This document shows positions 46,289 through 61,400 of a stretch of 64,000 nt of DNA, piece by piece. Position numbers and translations under genes: made by a program. Position 1 is the stretch's first letter, and each line of letters starts with the position of its first letter. The notes beneath the pieces are model-generated. The model was not told where the DNA came from. It searched no databases and was given only the letters and a program-made list of their open reading frames with translations. This DNA comes from Vespula vulgaris. Its lineage: Eukaryota; Arthropoda; Insecta; Hymenoptera; Vespidae. The stretch spans positions 681,001 through 745,000 of the forward strand of contig NC_066589.1 of assembly GCF_905475345.1 (NCBI RefSeq), read 5' to 3'.

Positions 46289-47200
46289 TATCTCTTCTTT
46301 AATGATTTCATCTCTTAGATTTATTACTTCCCGCCGTTATTTTCGTAACCGACACGAAGACGCCGCGAGACGTCCATCAATTTGCAAGAAAAAAAAAGCT
46401 CCCCAACGTGTTATGTGTTCGATAAGTACAATAAAATAATTTTTGTCTGCACGTGTAAGAACAATAATCAATAATTCGTCGTACATGCGCCGTAATATTC
46501 TTACGTCTTTTGAATTACCACATGATCGTTGAAACATACCCGTTATCATTCTAAACACAAGTTTGAAGACACAACTTCGTATGTTGCTTTATTGCCAGCT
46601 GTATTGCCATCTCCTTCGTTACCTTATCCTAATAATGAGCAAGTAATTTTGCCTTCGTAATAGTTAAATACAGGCAAGGTTCGTGCTATCTGTAAATGCG
46701 AATGATACGTACCATACTGGATCCTTCATTTTCTTTTTTTTTCCTTTTTCTTTTTCTTTGTCTATTTCTTTTTCTTTTGTATTCTTTTTTCTTTTTTTTT
46801 CCCCCTTTTTTTTCAGTTTTTACAAACATCGATGTCACATGACAGATCGGCGTAAATCAATTTAATTATCAAAGAGATAGAATGAGATTAGATAAAGAAT
46901 TTCTAAGAAATAGCATCCGCTTTCCTTGAAATTTATTTAATAAAATCTACGATAGGAGATATAACAGATAACGTCCTATTTCGAATAATAAATAACCTCT
47001 TGTAATCCTTGTCAATCAATGCCGGCACAAGGCGTCCTTTAATCACCAAAGATCCGTACGGTTAGTCACGTGCGATATTAGATGCATTCTCTCTATTTCA
47101 AAGCATTTTCGAAGATAGGAGAGATAAGTTCGTCTATAGTAGAAATTACCTATGAGAACCTAGCTCTTTCTTCTCTTTTCTCTTTCTCTCTCTTTCTTTC

Positions 47201-47236
<36 letters not shown>

Positions 47237-49942
47237 TCATTCTTTCTTTATCTTTCTCTCTCTCTCTTATTCATGCAATTATCCATCAAGTCGAGAAGAT
47301 TAGTTTTCGCATTGCGCTTCTGGGAAGCCATTATACGAACGGAAACACGCAATTCGTTCTTTCAGAGAAGCCTATCGACAATCTTACTTTAAAAATTTTT
47401 GTACTTTTTCTTTTTCTTCCTTCTCTTTTCCTTTTTTTTTTCTTTTTCGACCGAACAAAAAATAATTGACTGGTGTCGTTAATTTTTTAGTTTTTCATTT
47501 CTTTTCTTTTCCAAATTTTAATAGATCGTATACCGAAGAATCCAGCATACAAATATGCAGGACCTCTTTTTTTGAAAGATTTCTTAAAAGAAATTTCTTT
47601 AACGATATTTCAAAAACTAAATATTATATTTTCTTTAACGAAAGTATGATGTGATCGATGTAAAAAAGTATGACAGTGAATTCTTTCGTATATCTTCTTT
47701 ACCTAATTTATCTAAATTACACGTTACCTAATTTACACGAAATTAAGATAAAAGATTTCTAAAATAATCATTTATATCACTATTTGTTCGATAACCATTT
47801 TGACGGGTTTAACTTGTTTAAGAAAAAAATTCTCTCCTAAAATCTCGTGTAAATAAAACAACTTCGCGAGGAGAACGTCTTAATCGACCTTGGTGTCCGA
47901 GATTTCGAGCGTTAGTAGAATTACGATCTTTCTGGCACAGAAGAAGAAATACGTCGGAATATCCGTGAATTCTAAAATAACGGAACGAACGTGTAACTAT
48001 GTATATACGTACATACGTACATATATATGTATGTAAATACATCGACCGAGTTTTACGTCGTCTCTTCAAATCCGCCGTTTCTTGTATTTTCTAAAAAAAA
48101 AAAAAAAAAAAAAAAAAACATAGGGAGAACAAAAATAAGAAGGACATTTATGTCTCGTCGAAGAGAAAAGGAGTAGATAAGTAAGTAAGTGAGTGGGTGA
48201 GTACTTACATACTTACTTTAGAAACGGAAGCTGAGATAACATACGATTACGATTCGAACAAGAATGACGTAAGTCGGATTTAAACATTCCTTTCGTCGAA
48301 AATACAAGTCTTTGTTACATAACAAAAAGTCACGGATTACTTACATAGAACCGTCCAATTTGTCGAGTTTGACAAATAATTACATACGAACGGAATCGTC
48401 TATATGTGTATAATAAAAAGAATTACACGAGAAAAAAAGGAAAAGGACGAAGAGATTGAAATGGGAAAACTCGAATATATACGCAGATACGTCATGACGT
48501 AAAACGATTAAAATTCAAATTGTTATTAACTTTGGAAAGAAATAAAGGAGCTTTGGTATATGTATGTAAACATTTTAAATGATTGTAAAGGACGATCGTA
48601 TCGATCGTCGAGGTGTCGGCATCGAAATTTATCACGATTCTTTTCCTCTTGGCGAAGCACGCGACTATCATGAGAGAAAAGGAAAGAGATAAATGAAAAG
48701 AGAAAAAGAGAGAGAGAGAAAGAGAGAAGAAAAAAGGATAATAATAAGAAGAGGGTTGAAACGAACGGCCCGTTTCGTCGTTCGACTCTCTTTCTCTCTC
48801 TCTTTCTTCTCAACTCCACGGGTAGTGCAAACTTACTTTTTCTTACCGCGACAAACCTGTCCAGGGGACCGACAATGAATTATACTGACCCACTGACTGC
48901 TACGAAACGTGATTCGACTCTCCTTCGATGTCGTCGTTATCGGTTGATCCGTAAACAAGCCAATATCACGTGAGTCTCGCTCGTTACCGTTGGTCCTCCA
49001 TCTCTCAAAGACCAATGAGAGTATACCACTAATTTTCTCTCCCTCTCTCTCTCTCTCTCTTTCTCTTATTTTTCTCTCCCCTCTCTTCTCTCTCCCTCTC
49101 TCTCACTCTCACCCTCTCTCTCTCTCACTCTCTCTTTCTGTCATTTTTCTCTCCCCTCTCTTCTCTCCACTCTTCTTTCTCCCTCTCTCACTCTTTCTCT
49201 CTATATCTCTATCTCGATCTGTTTTTCTCTCTTACTCATTCGTCCGTTCGGATAAGGAGACTGATAAAGTAAGTTTACCTTTTTTGACGCGAGATATTCC
49301 ATGCCTCTAGCGACGCAGTATCCAAATACCGTCAGATCTCTCGATGTCAGGGCCGCCGAGTCCTCGCTGAAATTGTAAAAGTCCTGCCTGGTGCGGTGAT
49401 CGCGTAGATAAGCCAATAGCTTTCCGTACATCACGTATTCGAGTATCAGGTAATGGGGCTCTGTAAAAGAAAATAAAGTTAAACGACATTATTTCTTTTC
49501 CTTTTACACACGTACACACACAAAAAGATATTTATATTTATATAGACATATATACATATATATTATATACATTTATATCTTTATATTTTATACATATATA
49601 CACACATATATATTTATTTATTATAATATTCATATTTGTTATAATATTTTTATATTTTTATATATTTGTTTATGTATATTGTATTCGTATACACACACAC
49701 ACACACATATATATATACACATATCGGTATATGTGTGTGTGTATACAAACACGCACACATCTATCTACCAAACATAGATATATTCTGTCTTCTAAGAAAA
49801 ATATTTCACGGGTGAGAATAATACGGATAAATCATACCGAACGAGGAACATATCAATAGTATAATTCGATCTCGTCACGAGATCCGATCGTTATCCATAG
49901 AAAATTTATGTTTCTGTCTCACGAGGTGTTTCTCCTAAACCA

Positions 49943-49981
<39 letters not shown>

Positions 49982-52142
49982 TTTTTTATATTTGAGGTAA
50001 GCATGTGATATTAGAAGGACTCGTGGTATGGATTATGAACGAAGTATGGACGCGAGTTAAAGTAATTTAAACAGTGCATTTTTGGGACCCCGTGGGCAGT
50101 ATCCGGCTGATTGTAACTTATGGGGCCCAGTTTCGTTGGCAAGTTTTACCGACCAACTACGTCCCAGACCGTTTCACGTTGGCGCCTCGTCGTCGTAACT
50201 CTCACATTAGACCAGCATTACTACCCCCTTCTAATAACTTCGGTTTGTTAAGGAATCCTTTTCAATTCTTTTTTTTCCTGTACGCAAGCAAATACTTTTC
50301 GCAAGTATCATAATATTTAATACAACGCAACAACGTACGATATTCAAGTGACATATATACATACTTACGTACATGTATCATCGTCGCATAAGTAACTGCT
50401 TCGTTATCGCTTTTAAATACTTTCTTCTCTTTTCGTTTCTACTACTTTCTTGCTTATGATTTTTTGAACAAATCAAAAAATGTGTAGAATTGTTAGAAAG
50501 TTGGATGTTTTCATTTTATTCATAGAAAAAAAAATATTTCCTGCGAAACGAATCATTTTTATGTTTACTTGCGTAATAAAATTACCATAACGACGTATTT
50601 CATTAGCTGTTCAATATATTGTTATTTTTATAGAATCATATAGAGACAGCCGATGTTTCCGCTTATGGTTTCTTATCGCAAGCAATACGCATAGTTCGCA
50701 AACATTGCAACTCCTCTTTATTTATTAAAAAATATTTACCACGTTTGTTGATGCACAGAGCGTGCAGCATCGTATTTAATCGAACGATCGTGTTGGCGCG
50801 CACGTGTACGCACCGATACGGTACGTAGAGGAAACAATAGTCAGGACAAATGGAAAATAATAAACGTTCGTAGCAAGCTAAGCGCTTTATCGCGGCATTC
50901 GATTAACGAAATTCGATAAGGCTATAATATACCTACGATTTGATTCCTCGTACAAAACAGAATTTTCAATTTTCATTATCGCGAAATATTAAGACTTATA
51001 TGTATGTATTTACGTGTGCGTTGTGTATCGACAGCTGTGCACCGAATGTAACACGTAAGAAGATAAACAGCTTCCTTGAAAATATTACCAAGGCGAAACA
51101 AAACTTTTCGAGTTGCTATTTCGAGTTCCCCAAACACATGTCGCACATGTGTATGCACTTGGAACAAAAAAAGAAAAAAGAAAGAAAGGAAAAGAAAAGA
51201 AAAAAAGAACGAAACCAAAAAAAAAATGAAAGATAGAAAGAAAAAAATATTAATCAATATCTCAATATAATCCCGACGTCTTATAAGCGTTTCTCATTTT
51301 TCATTTTTATCGAACAAATAAAAAGATTTTAACGAGAGTCGAAAGGGAAAGGAATTGATCGAGTTCTAAATTGAAATATCATTGGAGTATAGAGGTGATT
51401 GATAAATGGGTATAATGAAAGCGTTGGGTTGCGTCTTATTGTCGGAGAGATACGTCGAGTTCTGTAAAAGAAGAAGAAGAAAACGAAGAAGACGAAGAAT
51501 AAGAAGAAGAAGAAGAAGAAGAGCGACGCCGTCGTAAGGCTAAGAAAGAAAAAAGAAAAACACGAAGTCACCTCCTCCTCCTCCTCCTCCTCCTCCTCCT
51601 CCTCCTCCTCCTATTCCTCTCAAGCTTCTTCTCTCTCATCCTTCTCATCCTCTGGCGTCGAGACCGAAAGGATAAATGCGGAGGACACGAAACCACAATG
51701 TCGTAAATTTTCTGCGACGGACCCTCCGAGCTGGCCGGGGGAGCGTTCTATTGTGCGCCGAAAAGGGTCCGACAAGGCACGCTCCTTGAGCTTCAACCAA
51801 AAACTCTACCGCGGCGGAAGCTAAAGAGCCGAAATAGGGAGTAGCGATTATTTTAATTGCGTTAGAACATTCTCAAGCCGATCTCAAATGCAATCTCGAT
51901 TTTTTGGAGTTATACGAAAATGAGAAACAACAAAATTCTTTCTTTTGTTTCGTTAATTTTTTTTAACTTTTTTTTTTAAAGGTAAAAAAAGCAGATGAAA
52001 TAAGAAAAAGAAAAAATATAGAAACCGATCGAAACAAATTTTGATAAAAGGAAAATAGGTTTAAAGGACGTATTGTACTGAGAAGATCTGTGCGAGGTAC
52101 GCGTATGGAAATTTATACGTACGATGAAGAAGACGATAGTAA

Positions 52143-52173
<31 letters not shown>

Positions 52174-52789
52174 AAGCATCGTATATAATGTTCTCCAACT
52201 TCCTCTTATTCCTCTTCTCATCGAGATCTCATTCCTCTTGTTGCTTAGTTTTGATGTCTCAACCATGAAATAAAATCATCAGGGATCAAACGATTGACTC
52301 GTGAGAAAAGATAAAAGATAATCACTCTGTAATACTTATCTACGATAAAGTGACACGATAAATCCATCTTCCGAGCGTGGAATAATGATTTCCTTTATTT
52401 TTCACATTACTGTTTCCAATACGTATGATACACGCGATTAAATTTTCAAGGATGAAAAAATTAAATACTAGTTTTCGTATTTTCCTCTCTCGCAAATTCC
52501 ACGACGATGAAGTTGACGAAGTAATTTCTTTGAAAAATATTTTAGTCCGTACGGGAAGAAAGATAACATGATAATATTGTAAATATGGCCGAAAAAATTT
52601 TTTTGTCAGTATAACTCTATCGTATAATTTTAATTAATTATTCTTGAAATAATAAAAAACGACGGATCGACCTTTCGTTTATAACAATTTAACCGATATC
52701 GATCGCGTGTAAATCATTAAATTCCAGAGAATAAGAAAAAAGTTGTGTCGCCCATATGTCAACGAAAGGCATGTCTCTATCTTTTTTTT

Positions 52790-52850
<61 letters not shown>

Positions 52851-55394
52851 TTTCTCTGTCTCTTTCTTTATCGACGAGTTAATCACCGTGAAGTAATGGA
52901 AATGTCGAAGATTTTTTTCTCTTCGAAGGATTTTCGCATCCTTTGACATACATGAGAGTACATTCGTTTATATTAAAAATGTATTAGGGTCGTCGGGATA
53001 AACATCGAATGGGGTAAAAACAAAACAATGAAAAAGTCAATGAATTCGATTTAAAGTAAAAGAAAAGTAAGAGATCAAAAAAATAAAAATATGTAAGCTT
53101 GACGTTTTGTTTATCGGACAAAAAGATTTATGGAATTCCATCGCGCAATCTATGTACATATAGATGTAAATATATATATATACATATATATATATATATG
53201 TATGTATGTATATTACGTATATACCATGTGAGTATCAATCGATTACGAATTAATGATACCAAACATCGACGATTTGTCTTCCTTTCATTTACAAAATAAT
53301 CAAATGCGACACAAATGATTGGCGTTTATTGTATATGCTGGAAATAAGAAAAATAACAAACTTAATGATTGGTCAGCTCGTAGAAAATTTGTCTCTATTG
53401 GTATTTATCGTCGAAGTCAGTTATTATTTCCTCTTTTTCTTTTTCTTTTTTTCTTTTTTTTTACGTTTTTCGTCGAACTAATTTGCTTTTAATTCGATAT
53501 TTGTTTTTTCTTTTTCTCTTTCGTTAATACGACGACTTACGATGACTGCGAGAAATTTTGTTTACCAACTAGTTCTACAAATTTCTAAATCATAAATTTC
53601 ATTAATGAGTGCATATAATATAATAAGAATGCAGAGGGACGGTCTAATAGCTTGATCAGCATATTTCGCAAACCAAAACATCTACATCAATGAGAAACGT
53701 AAACAATGTTATAGTATTAGTACTCGGTGATAGTAGTATTGGTATAAACTCGCTTTGCTGTTATCAAGATTCACAAGAAAGAAAGAGAGAGAAAAGAAAG
53801 AGGGAAAGAGAGAGAGAGAACAAATAAATGACACCCGTCCATTATCGAAGATGCGCCATTCGCGTTTTTTTTCTTTTCTTTTTTTATATGCTACCAACGA
53901 ACACAAGTAAAAGGAAAAGAATTCTTTTGCGATTTAGAATCCAACACGTTCTTTATGATGTTTTCGTCATCGATGAGAACGTAACGAATAAATACCATTT
54001 GATATTTTATATATACATATATAATATTAAAAACGAATAAATGCCAATTAATATTGTATATATATATATATATGTGTAATATATATACATATATATATGT
54101 GTGTGTATGTGTGTGTGTATGTATGTATACCGATTTTTTAATTTATAATTAATTCACTGATATAATTAATTAATAGATAACTCATATAATTTCGTAAGAA
54201 AACTTACCCTCTTCGGTGCAACATCCTAAAAGTGTTACAACGTTCGGATGACTACCAAGCTGTTGCATGATCTCTAATTCCCGTACTAAATCTTCTTTTT
54301 CACGTTCCGAAGCACCTTCTTTCACTGTTTTAACAGCCACCAATCTCGTTGTACCCTGATGACCAGTCAAGTCGTCGGCTTCGGCTTTCCAAACCTAACA
54401 AATAATAAAAAAAAAAAAAATTCGATATTTTACATTTTAAACGGATCTTATCCAATTTTTATTGAAAACGTAATAACTTATCGGTATTAACGTATAGTGT
54501 CAATATGAATATTATCAATAATAATTCTCGACTAATCATTGTAGTATCGTCGAAATAACAAATTCATCACGAAAGCATTCATATACTCTTTATTAGCGAT
54601 TTCGTATAATATATATTATATGTACATATATATGTGTATATATTATATTTACATCTATATGTATAAGTATGTACATACGTATAAAATACCCATGAGATTT
54701 CTATATTCCCGTTAAAATTCGCCTTTTTACGCGAGCATTTAACGCGCCACAAAAAGACGCGTCCCACGTACGTAGTTATACGTGAGATTCTCTGACGATT
54801 TATTATCCTTGCTTTTCGTACGAGGAGAAAAGAAAACATATAATGCCTTACCTGTCCAAAGTTTCCTTGCCCGAGGACCGTCTGTAACCTAAGCTTATCT
54901 CTAGGAAACTCCCATCTGGATTCTTGCGACGGAGGTGGCGGTGGTTTCTCTGCTTCGTGACACTGAATGGATAAAAAAAAAAAAAGAAGAAAAAAAAAGA
55001 AAAAAGATATAAAAAAAAGAAAAAGAACGGATAAATAAATATAAAACGAGAGCAAAATAATAGAGTTTAAATTCGCGATAGGGAATGTTTACTCGTTCTT
55101 TTTTTTAGAGCTTATTAAAGTAATCGGTATATAAATCATTCTTACCAAATGTTGTATCCTTGGTAGCTTTGTAATTGCCTTTTCGATGGACGTTTTAAAA
55201 TCCCCATTTTCGAGATTAAGAGCGTCCTTCCTGTAACTTATCTCGGATGACGTGTCCGATTCTTCGAGCACCTGCATAAGTAAATCATCATCGACGTTAA
55301 TCGTCGAATGAAAGAAAGAAAGAAAGAAAGAAAGGAAGGAAGGAAGGAAGGAAGGAAGGAAGGAAAGAAAGAAGAAAGAAAGAGAAAAAGAAAA

Positions 55395-55440
<46 letters not shown>

Positions 55441-58400
55441 TCGTTCGCGACGCTACGACCATGAACAAGATGCAAATATTATGACGAGAAAAGACGGAGA
55501 GTTTGACGTAAATTCGAGGTGATAAATAAATCGACTAACAAAGGATGATAATAATAAGTACAACATCTTAAGAGGCTGCTGTGATTTAAAGTAAGAAAAG
55601 AATTCTTTTCTTATTTCTTTTCTTTTCTTTTTCCTTCTTCATTTGCTCGAGACGATTTGAGATAAAAAGGAAAAGAAAAAGAAAAAAAAATATGTTGTCT
55701 TTATCATCAGATTTTTCTACGTATTTCTTTTCTTCCTTTCTTTTTCGAATCAATCGAAAATAGTACGCGACTCCATAAGACGCATGAATCTCCCGCGACC
55801 ATAATCGCGACTCGAGAGATCGTCGATCGTGTTCGTTCGATGATTCATCGAGAATCCTTCGTAAGACAAGGCGATCGCGTTCGTTCGCGTTGACCGCTTT
55901 TTTTTTGTTTTGATTCGTTTTCTTTTCTCTTTCTTTTTCTTTTTTTTTTATCTTCTTCACACATTATCAAGCGACTAAGAACTGTTAATGACGTCAACAA
56001 TAAAAATCGAAATGACAGAAATTCTTTTTTCCTCGTTTTTTCTCTTTTTTCCAACGTGATAAGTATTATTATAGCACGTTAATTATATACTACTCGAGTA
56101 CGACGACTCAGTGAAAAGAGAATCCAAAGAGCTCGGACTACTTTCGCTCGCGTGGAGCAGTTTACTTTCAAATCTACGGCATCCTTCCTGTCTCCGTCTC
56201 TCTCTTTCTCTTTCTATCTTTTTCTCTCTCTTTTTTACACTCTCTTTCTCTCCATTTCTCTGGGTCAAACCTACGCTAACCCAGATATCGAAAAGATGTT
56301 GGAGAAACGGAGCAGACAGCCTTCCCAGGTCAACGACTCACCTTACGATTCCTAATGATCAGTCTTCTAAGAATGAGTCCAACGCCAACGGCAATTGGAA
56401 ATACGACGAGCGTAGCCAAAATATAACTGACTACTGCTACGGTCTCTTGTGATGCAATGGTGTCGCTATCGTGTCTCTTAGTCACTTCACTAATATTCAC
56501 TGATTCCCGTGGGCTAATGGCAATCAAACCACTGTCAAAGTACGTCCTGTTGAATTCGATCGGTTGATACCCTAAACCGGCATAATCCGATACAACAGAT
56601 CGATTGGAATAAATCGATCTGTACCTCGTCCTGTTAACGAAATTGGAAGGTGTACTAGTAGGTCTGATAGTGGATTTAGGGGTTGATTTGGGGGTTGATT
56701 TAGGGATGGGTTTAACGGTGGGTTTGTTGGTAGCAGAGGGAGTGGTGTATCGCGAAGCAGGAGCTTCCTGAGGTGATTCCACTTTATCCTTAGTCGTATT
56801 ACTTTCCTCTAAGGGTATTTCGACCGTACGAGTAGCAGGACCAAGGGTGCTACTGTCATCGAATATGTCCGAGGTGTTGTAAAGCTGCATTATAGGAAGT
56901 ACATCGTCTTCCTGTTTTGCTTTATCCGAGAGACTGCGTCCTCTGCTTTCATGAAAATCGTGCATATGCTGTTGAGCAATCCGATTTGGAAATTGATTCG
57001 TCGAAACGGTGGACGTTTCCAAATCCGGCAGAGTATTGCTCTCAGTGCTCGAAGTGTTCTGCGATCTATACATCTTTTGAATCTCGGAAGGATCAAGATC
57101 TGCCGCTAAACCGAACGGTCTATCTTGATCCGGTTTCCTACTCGAAGTCAATCGATTTATAGATTCCGTCGTACTCGAGCCGATCAAACGATTATCGTTC
57201 GATATCTTTTCAACGAGTAACTTGGGTGTCACCGGAAATACGGGTGCACTAGTCGTAACTTCCGGCGTCATCGTGGTTGTCGTAGTCGTTAGGGTGGAGT
57301 GCTCGTTGTTGCTCTCCTTCCGAGTCTCGTCTTTGATATCCGAGTTAGACAGAGTCTCGATCGAGGCCTCGGTAGGACCATCGACCAAAGGAGAAGACGA
57401 GAGAAGATCGACGACCGTCGTCTCTTCCGGGACTTTCAAATCTGACAAACTTTCATTCGTCGTAAAATTGTCCTCGAAGGTACGATTGACCTTCAAGGAG
57501 GCTTCATTTTCAATACGAGATTCATCCTCTCGACGCTCCAGATCAAGGGAGTTCCTTCTGTCAGCGTCAACGAGAACGGAATCTTGCGTGCCCGTGGAAG
57601 GCATCGCTTCCGGGCTCGCGTCTTTCTGGTTCACCGCACCGCTGTGCAAGACAGCGCTAGCCGATTTACGAAGAAAACTTCTATTATGATGATAATGACG
57701 ATGATGAGGATCAGGATCGGTCGAACTTTCTTCGATAACGAGGGTTACTCTGTCGGACCACTGTTGCTGATGCTGCTGTTGTCTGTTGTTTCGAGTAAGA
57801 GCGCTCGTGATTCTCACGGGTGCGCGTTGCGGCGCTGACTGAGCGCCGGTTCGGTGGGCACCGCTCGCGAGGACTTTTCTTCGTCGTTCCCCCACCAAGG
57901 AGGGAGTAGCGATCGTGCTCGGTCTTCCAACCGCTTCGACGCTCCTGCCAGTACTGAGTCCAGCGGATTGCGAGGGCTCCTCGCTGATGCCGGCAGCACC
58001 GGCGGAAGCCTCCGTCGACGGTGACTCTACCCTGCCGTTCGTTATCTCGCTGGAAGCGCTGCTGCTCCTTCGAGAGCCTCCACCACCTCCTCCTCCTCCT
58101 CCTCCTCTTCCTGCGTCGACTCTTCCTCTTCCTCTTACTCCAGTCTCTCCGCTTAGCCCAGGTCCGGTGTAGTTGCGCAACAGTCTCGTCACGTTGGTTA
58201 TCGTATACGCGTACACGTGTTGCTGGTGATGCCGGCGAGTCTCTTGCGTCGTGGTCTTCAACGTCGACGTCGACGTCGTCGTCGTTGTCATCGTCGGCGT
58301 CGGCGTCGTCGTCGAAAAGTTTTTCACCGACGACTCTCTGTAAGGTTCCGTCACGACGATTCTCAATGTCGTCGAACTCACCGTACTTTCCTCGATGCTG

Positions 58401-61400
58401 TTACTCTCCCGAGACTTCTTATCGTCCTTCGAACGGTACTCGGAAACACCATCGTTTCCAACTTTTTCTTCGACATCTTCCATCTTTTTGCTCCTTCGGA
58501 AACTACCTCTTGATACTTTCGTCTTCTGAACACCGTTCTCACCCCTCCGCTCCACCGCTTGCTCCTCGAGCTCCGTCGTATTTCCGTTCTGTGTCATGTC
58601 CTTGCTGGGAATCACGTTCGTGGCGATCGTCGAGTCGGACAATCTTGTTTTCCTGTAATACAAATTCGGCACGTCTCGCAACGTGTTCTTCGTTGTCTTA
58701 GAAACTTTGTTCTTCTCGATCATGCGTCTTTCCAAAGCAACGTTGGTCTCCTCCTTCGAGATTTCTTCAGCTCGAGTCGTAGTCGACGTCGTTGTCGTTG
58801 TTGTTGTCGTTCCCGTTGTCGTTGTAAGCGGGGACAAGCTGGTTCTCTTGCTAGGATTTCTCCTTCGCAAGGTTGTTGGAGTAACCGAGACAAGTTCGTT
58901 CGAATCGTTACCGACTGTCGTTACGTTCTGCAGCTCCGGTTGTAGTTTCTGACCGAAATAAAGGAACTGCGACATGTCCTCCATCGGAATGTTACTTTCT
59001 ACGGGTCTAAAGTGCTTGTAAAGGGACTCCGGCATGGAAACGATGTTTTTCTTACGAACGTTATCAGCCTCCAAGGACTTTGGGATGCTCGTTACCGGCG
59101 CCATCGTCATCGTGGACTCGATGTCCTCTCGTTCGCTCATCAATGTCGTTAGGTTCTCTTCCATCGTTGCTTTGAACGTTTTCTTGTCAGCATCGTCGGT
59201 ACCGTTCTTCGCCGTAGAAACCCTAGCATACATTCCTTCGTTCTTCGTCTCCTGTGCTTCCAGGATGTCTGGTGGATCCTTTGGAGTGACGTCGATGAGA
59301 CGGCCGTTTCGTTGCTTCGACATTCGTCGTCTTCGAGCTGCAAGAATGTTCCGCAGTACTTGTTCCCTCTTAGCTTTCGACGAGAGTACTTCGACGGAGG
59401 GTATCTCGGTGCTCGAGGACACTAGACCTTGAAATTTTTCTTCCTCCTCCGTTGTTTCTGCGAACAAATAAATGAAAATTAATAAACCACGGTTTACGGG
59501 AGTAAGTAAGTACTTGAAGAAAAGGCGTCTGCGTTTACTCGAGTCTAAAAGCGAACGTTTATTATCCGCGGAACGCGTTCCTTTCATTTTCCCGTCGCCG
59601 TGTGTCTTGAATAATGCAGACCACCCCTCGTTATCTCTATCGTAATCTAGAATCATCATCTGACCTTGAAACGGAGACGCACGGTATCATCGTCGTTGGA
59701 CGAAATTCTAGGGGCATTACTACGTTGAGAGATTGTTTCTCTCGTTCTTTTCGTGACGTGAAACAAGAAGCACGAGGATAGAGAAAGAGAGAGAAATAGA
59801 GAGAGAGAAAGAGAGAGAGAGAGGAAGATAGAGAGAAAACAAAAAGCGAAGGAAAGAAAGAGAAAGAGAAAGAGAAAGACAGAAAAAGGGAATATAGCTA
59901 AGAATGCCGTCGTGTATGTTGGCGTTGGAAGGAGGCTACGAAGTCGTGGGTTATCGCCGCGAACGTGACCGCATAAAGGATCGTAATATTTTATGTGAAC
60001 ACGTGTATGAGGAAGGTCAGTATTGCTCCTGTTCTTGTTTCGCGAGTACGCGAGCGTGCTACGTACCGGACTCAACGATTCAACAACGAGTCGGCCTACT
60101 AAACTATAACGCGAACGCATTATATGCCCGAAGCAATGTTCCTTACTCCATTTGTTTTCTTTTTAAATAATATGATAAATAAAATAATAAATAATAAAAT
60201 AAATGATAAATAAACGTTAATCTTTATCGGACGATACGTTTTAGCGCCGATATCGAAATGCTTTGAGAAACATACGTTCATATTTATCAGATATAAAATA
60301 CGACATAAGCCAAGTGGAAAACACGTGGAAGATTAAAATTATATGGTTAGATCTTCGAAGAACAGATAATCTCTCACGGCTCCTCGTTATCTACGTTTAT
60401 TATCTCAAGATTTTATATTGAGAAAACCTTGGTCTTGGCGATGCTCTTGATATCGCAAAACGATCTACTGCGACGGTTCAATATTTATCTTCCGTGCGAG
60501 TAAAACACTATGAAACGATTTATACTACCGGCCGAAACGCAATACGAAAGGATTGCTTTTTTAATATAGAGAGTTACGTAATAGTTTGATCGAAGTTTGC
60601 TGCCGTTTCGTCGACTTTACGAAGTTAAGATAAAAGAAAAAAAAGAACAAGAGAGAGAGAGAGAAAGAAAAAAAAAGCCAGATTTAATCGATTCCGACGA
60701 AATGATCGTTATTGACAGATAGAAAACATAAAGTAAAGAATGACAATGGCTTTAAGTAAGATCGAGAACATCGACAATTACGGTAGTTTAGCATTATCAA
60801 CGATCATAAGACGAGTACCACTCCGAACATCGACGATTAATCATTAAATATTTACATAAAAATTTGCTCTATCATCGTTTCTTCTCCAAACTCACTATAG
60901 CCGTTGGCTATACACGCGACAAGATCAAGCTTCGCTTTTCTTCGTCCTCTTATAGCCAGAAGTGTATTTTGTACCTTTATCTTTTCTATCTCTCTCTTTC
61001 TTTCTCTTTCTATTTCTCTCTCTCTCTCTCTCTTTCTTTCTCTTTTTCTCTATCTATCTCTTTCTCTCTTTTCTCTCTTTTTACCTCTCGTACATCGAGG
61101 AACGGTTCGTTTCACTCTTGTGGCCGTCTTTTGCGAAGCGTGGATCCGCTTCCGCTGGTGGACCCGACTCGCTGTTACATAGGACATTCATTACATTTCA
61201 AACTCGTACGAGTTTCATGATCAATGACAATCACCTTCTACGTTTTTACTTTTTAACCTTTTGCTCTATGATGTCATCGTTCACGTAACACTTCATTTAC
61301 TTCTCCAAATAAAATCGTTTAAGGATCGTTAGATTTATTGTAAAAAAAGAAATTGTTATTGAAGTTTAGTTTTCTGTTCGTTATACTTTTTTTTTGTTAT

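Noticed and set aside
55089..55475. 128-codon frame with Phe/Leu/Ser repeats preceding a kinase exon
   Set aside because: The repeat part is the pyrimidine tract of the intron (AAAG microsatellite). Only 55271-55146 is kept as exon.
59458..59659. N-terminal extension of the large ectodomain frame with a signal-like FFKYLLTP...GLLIFIYLFA stretch
   Set aside because: A GTTCGCAG acceptor sits at its end, and an exon at 63940-63806 joins in the right phase. The hydrophobic stretch is the translated pyrimidine tract of the intron. It would only be revived if no transcript joins 63806 to 59457.
59656..60120. 154-codon minus-strand frame with Ser/Leu/Phe repeats
   Set aside because: It is mostly a translation of an AG/CT microsatellite and lies in a Cad96Ca intron.
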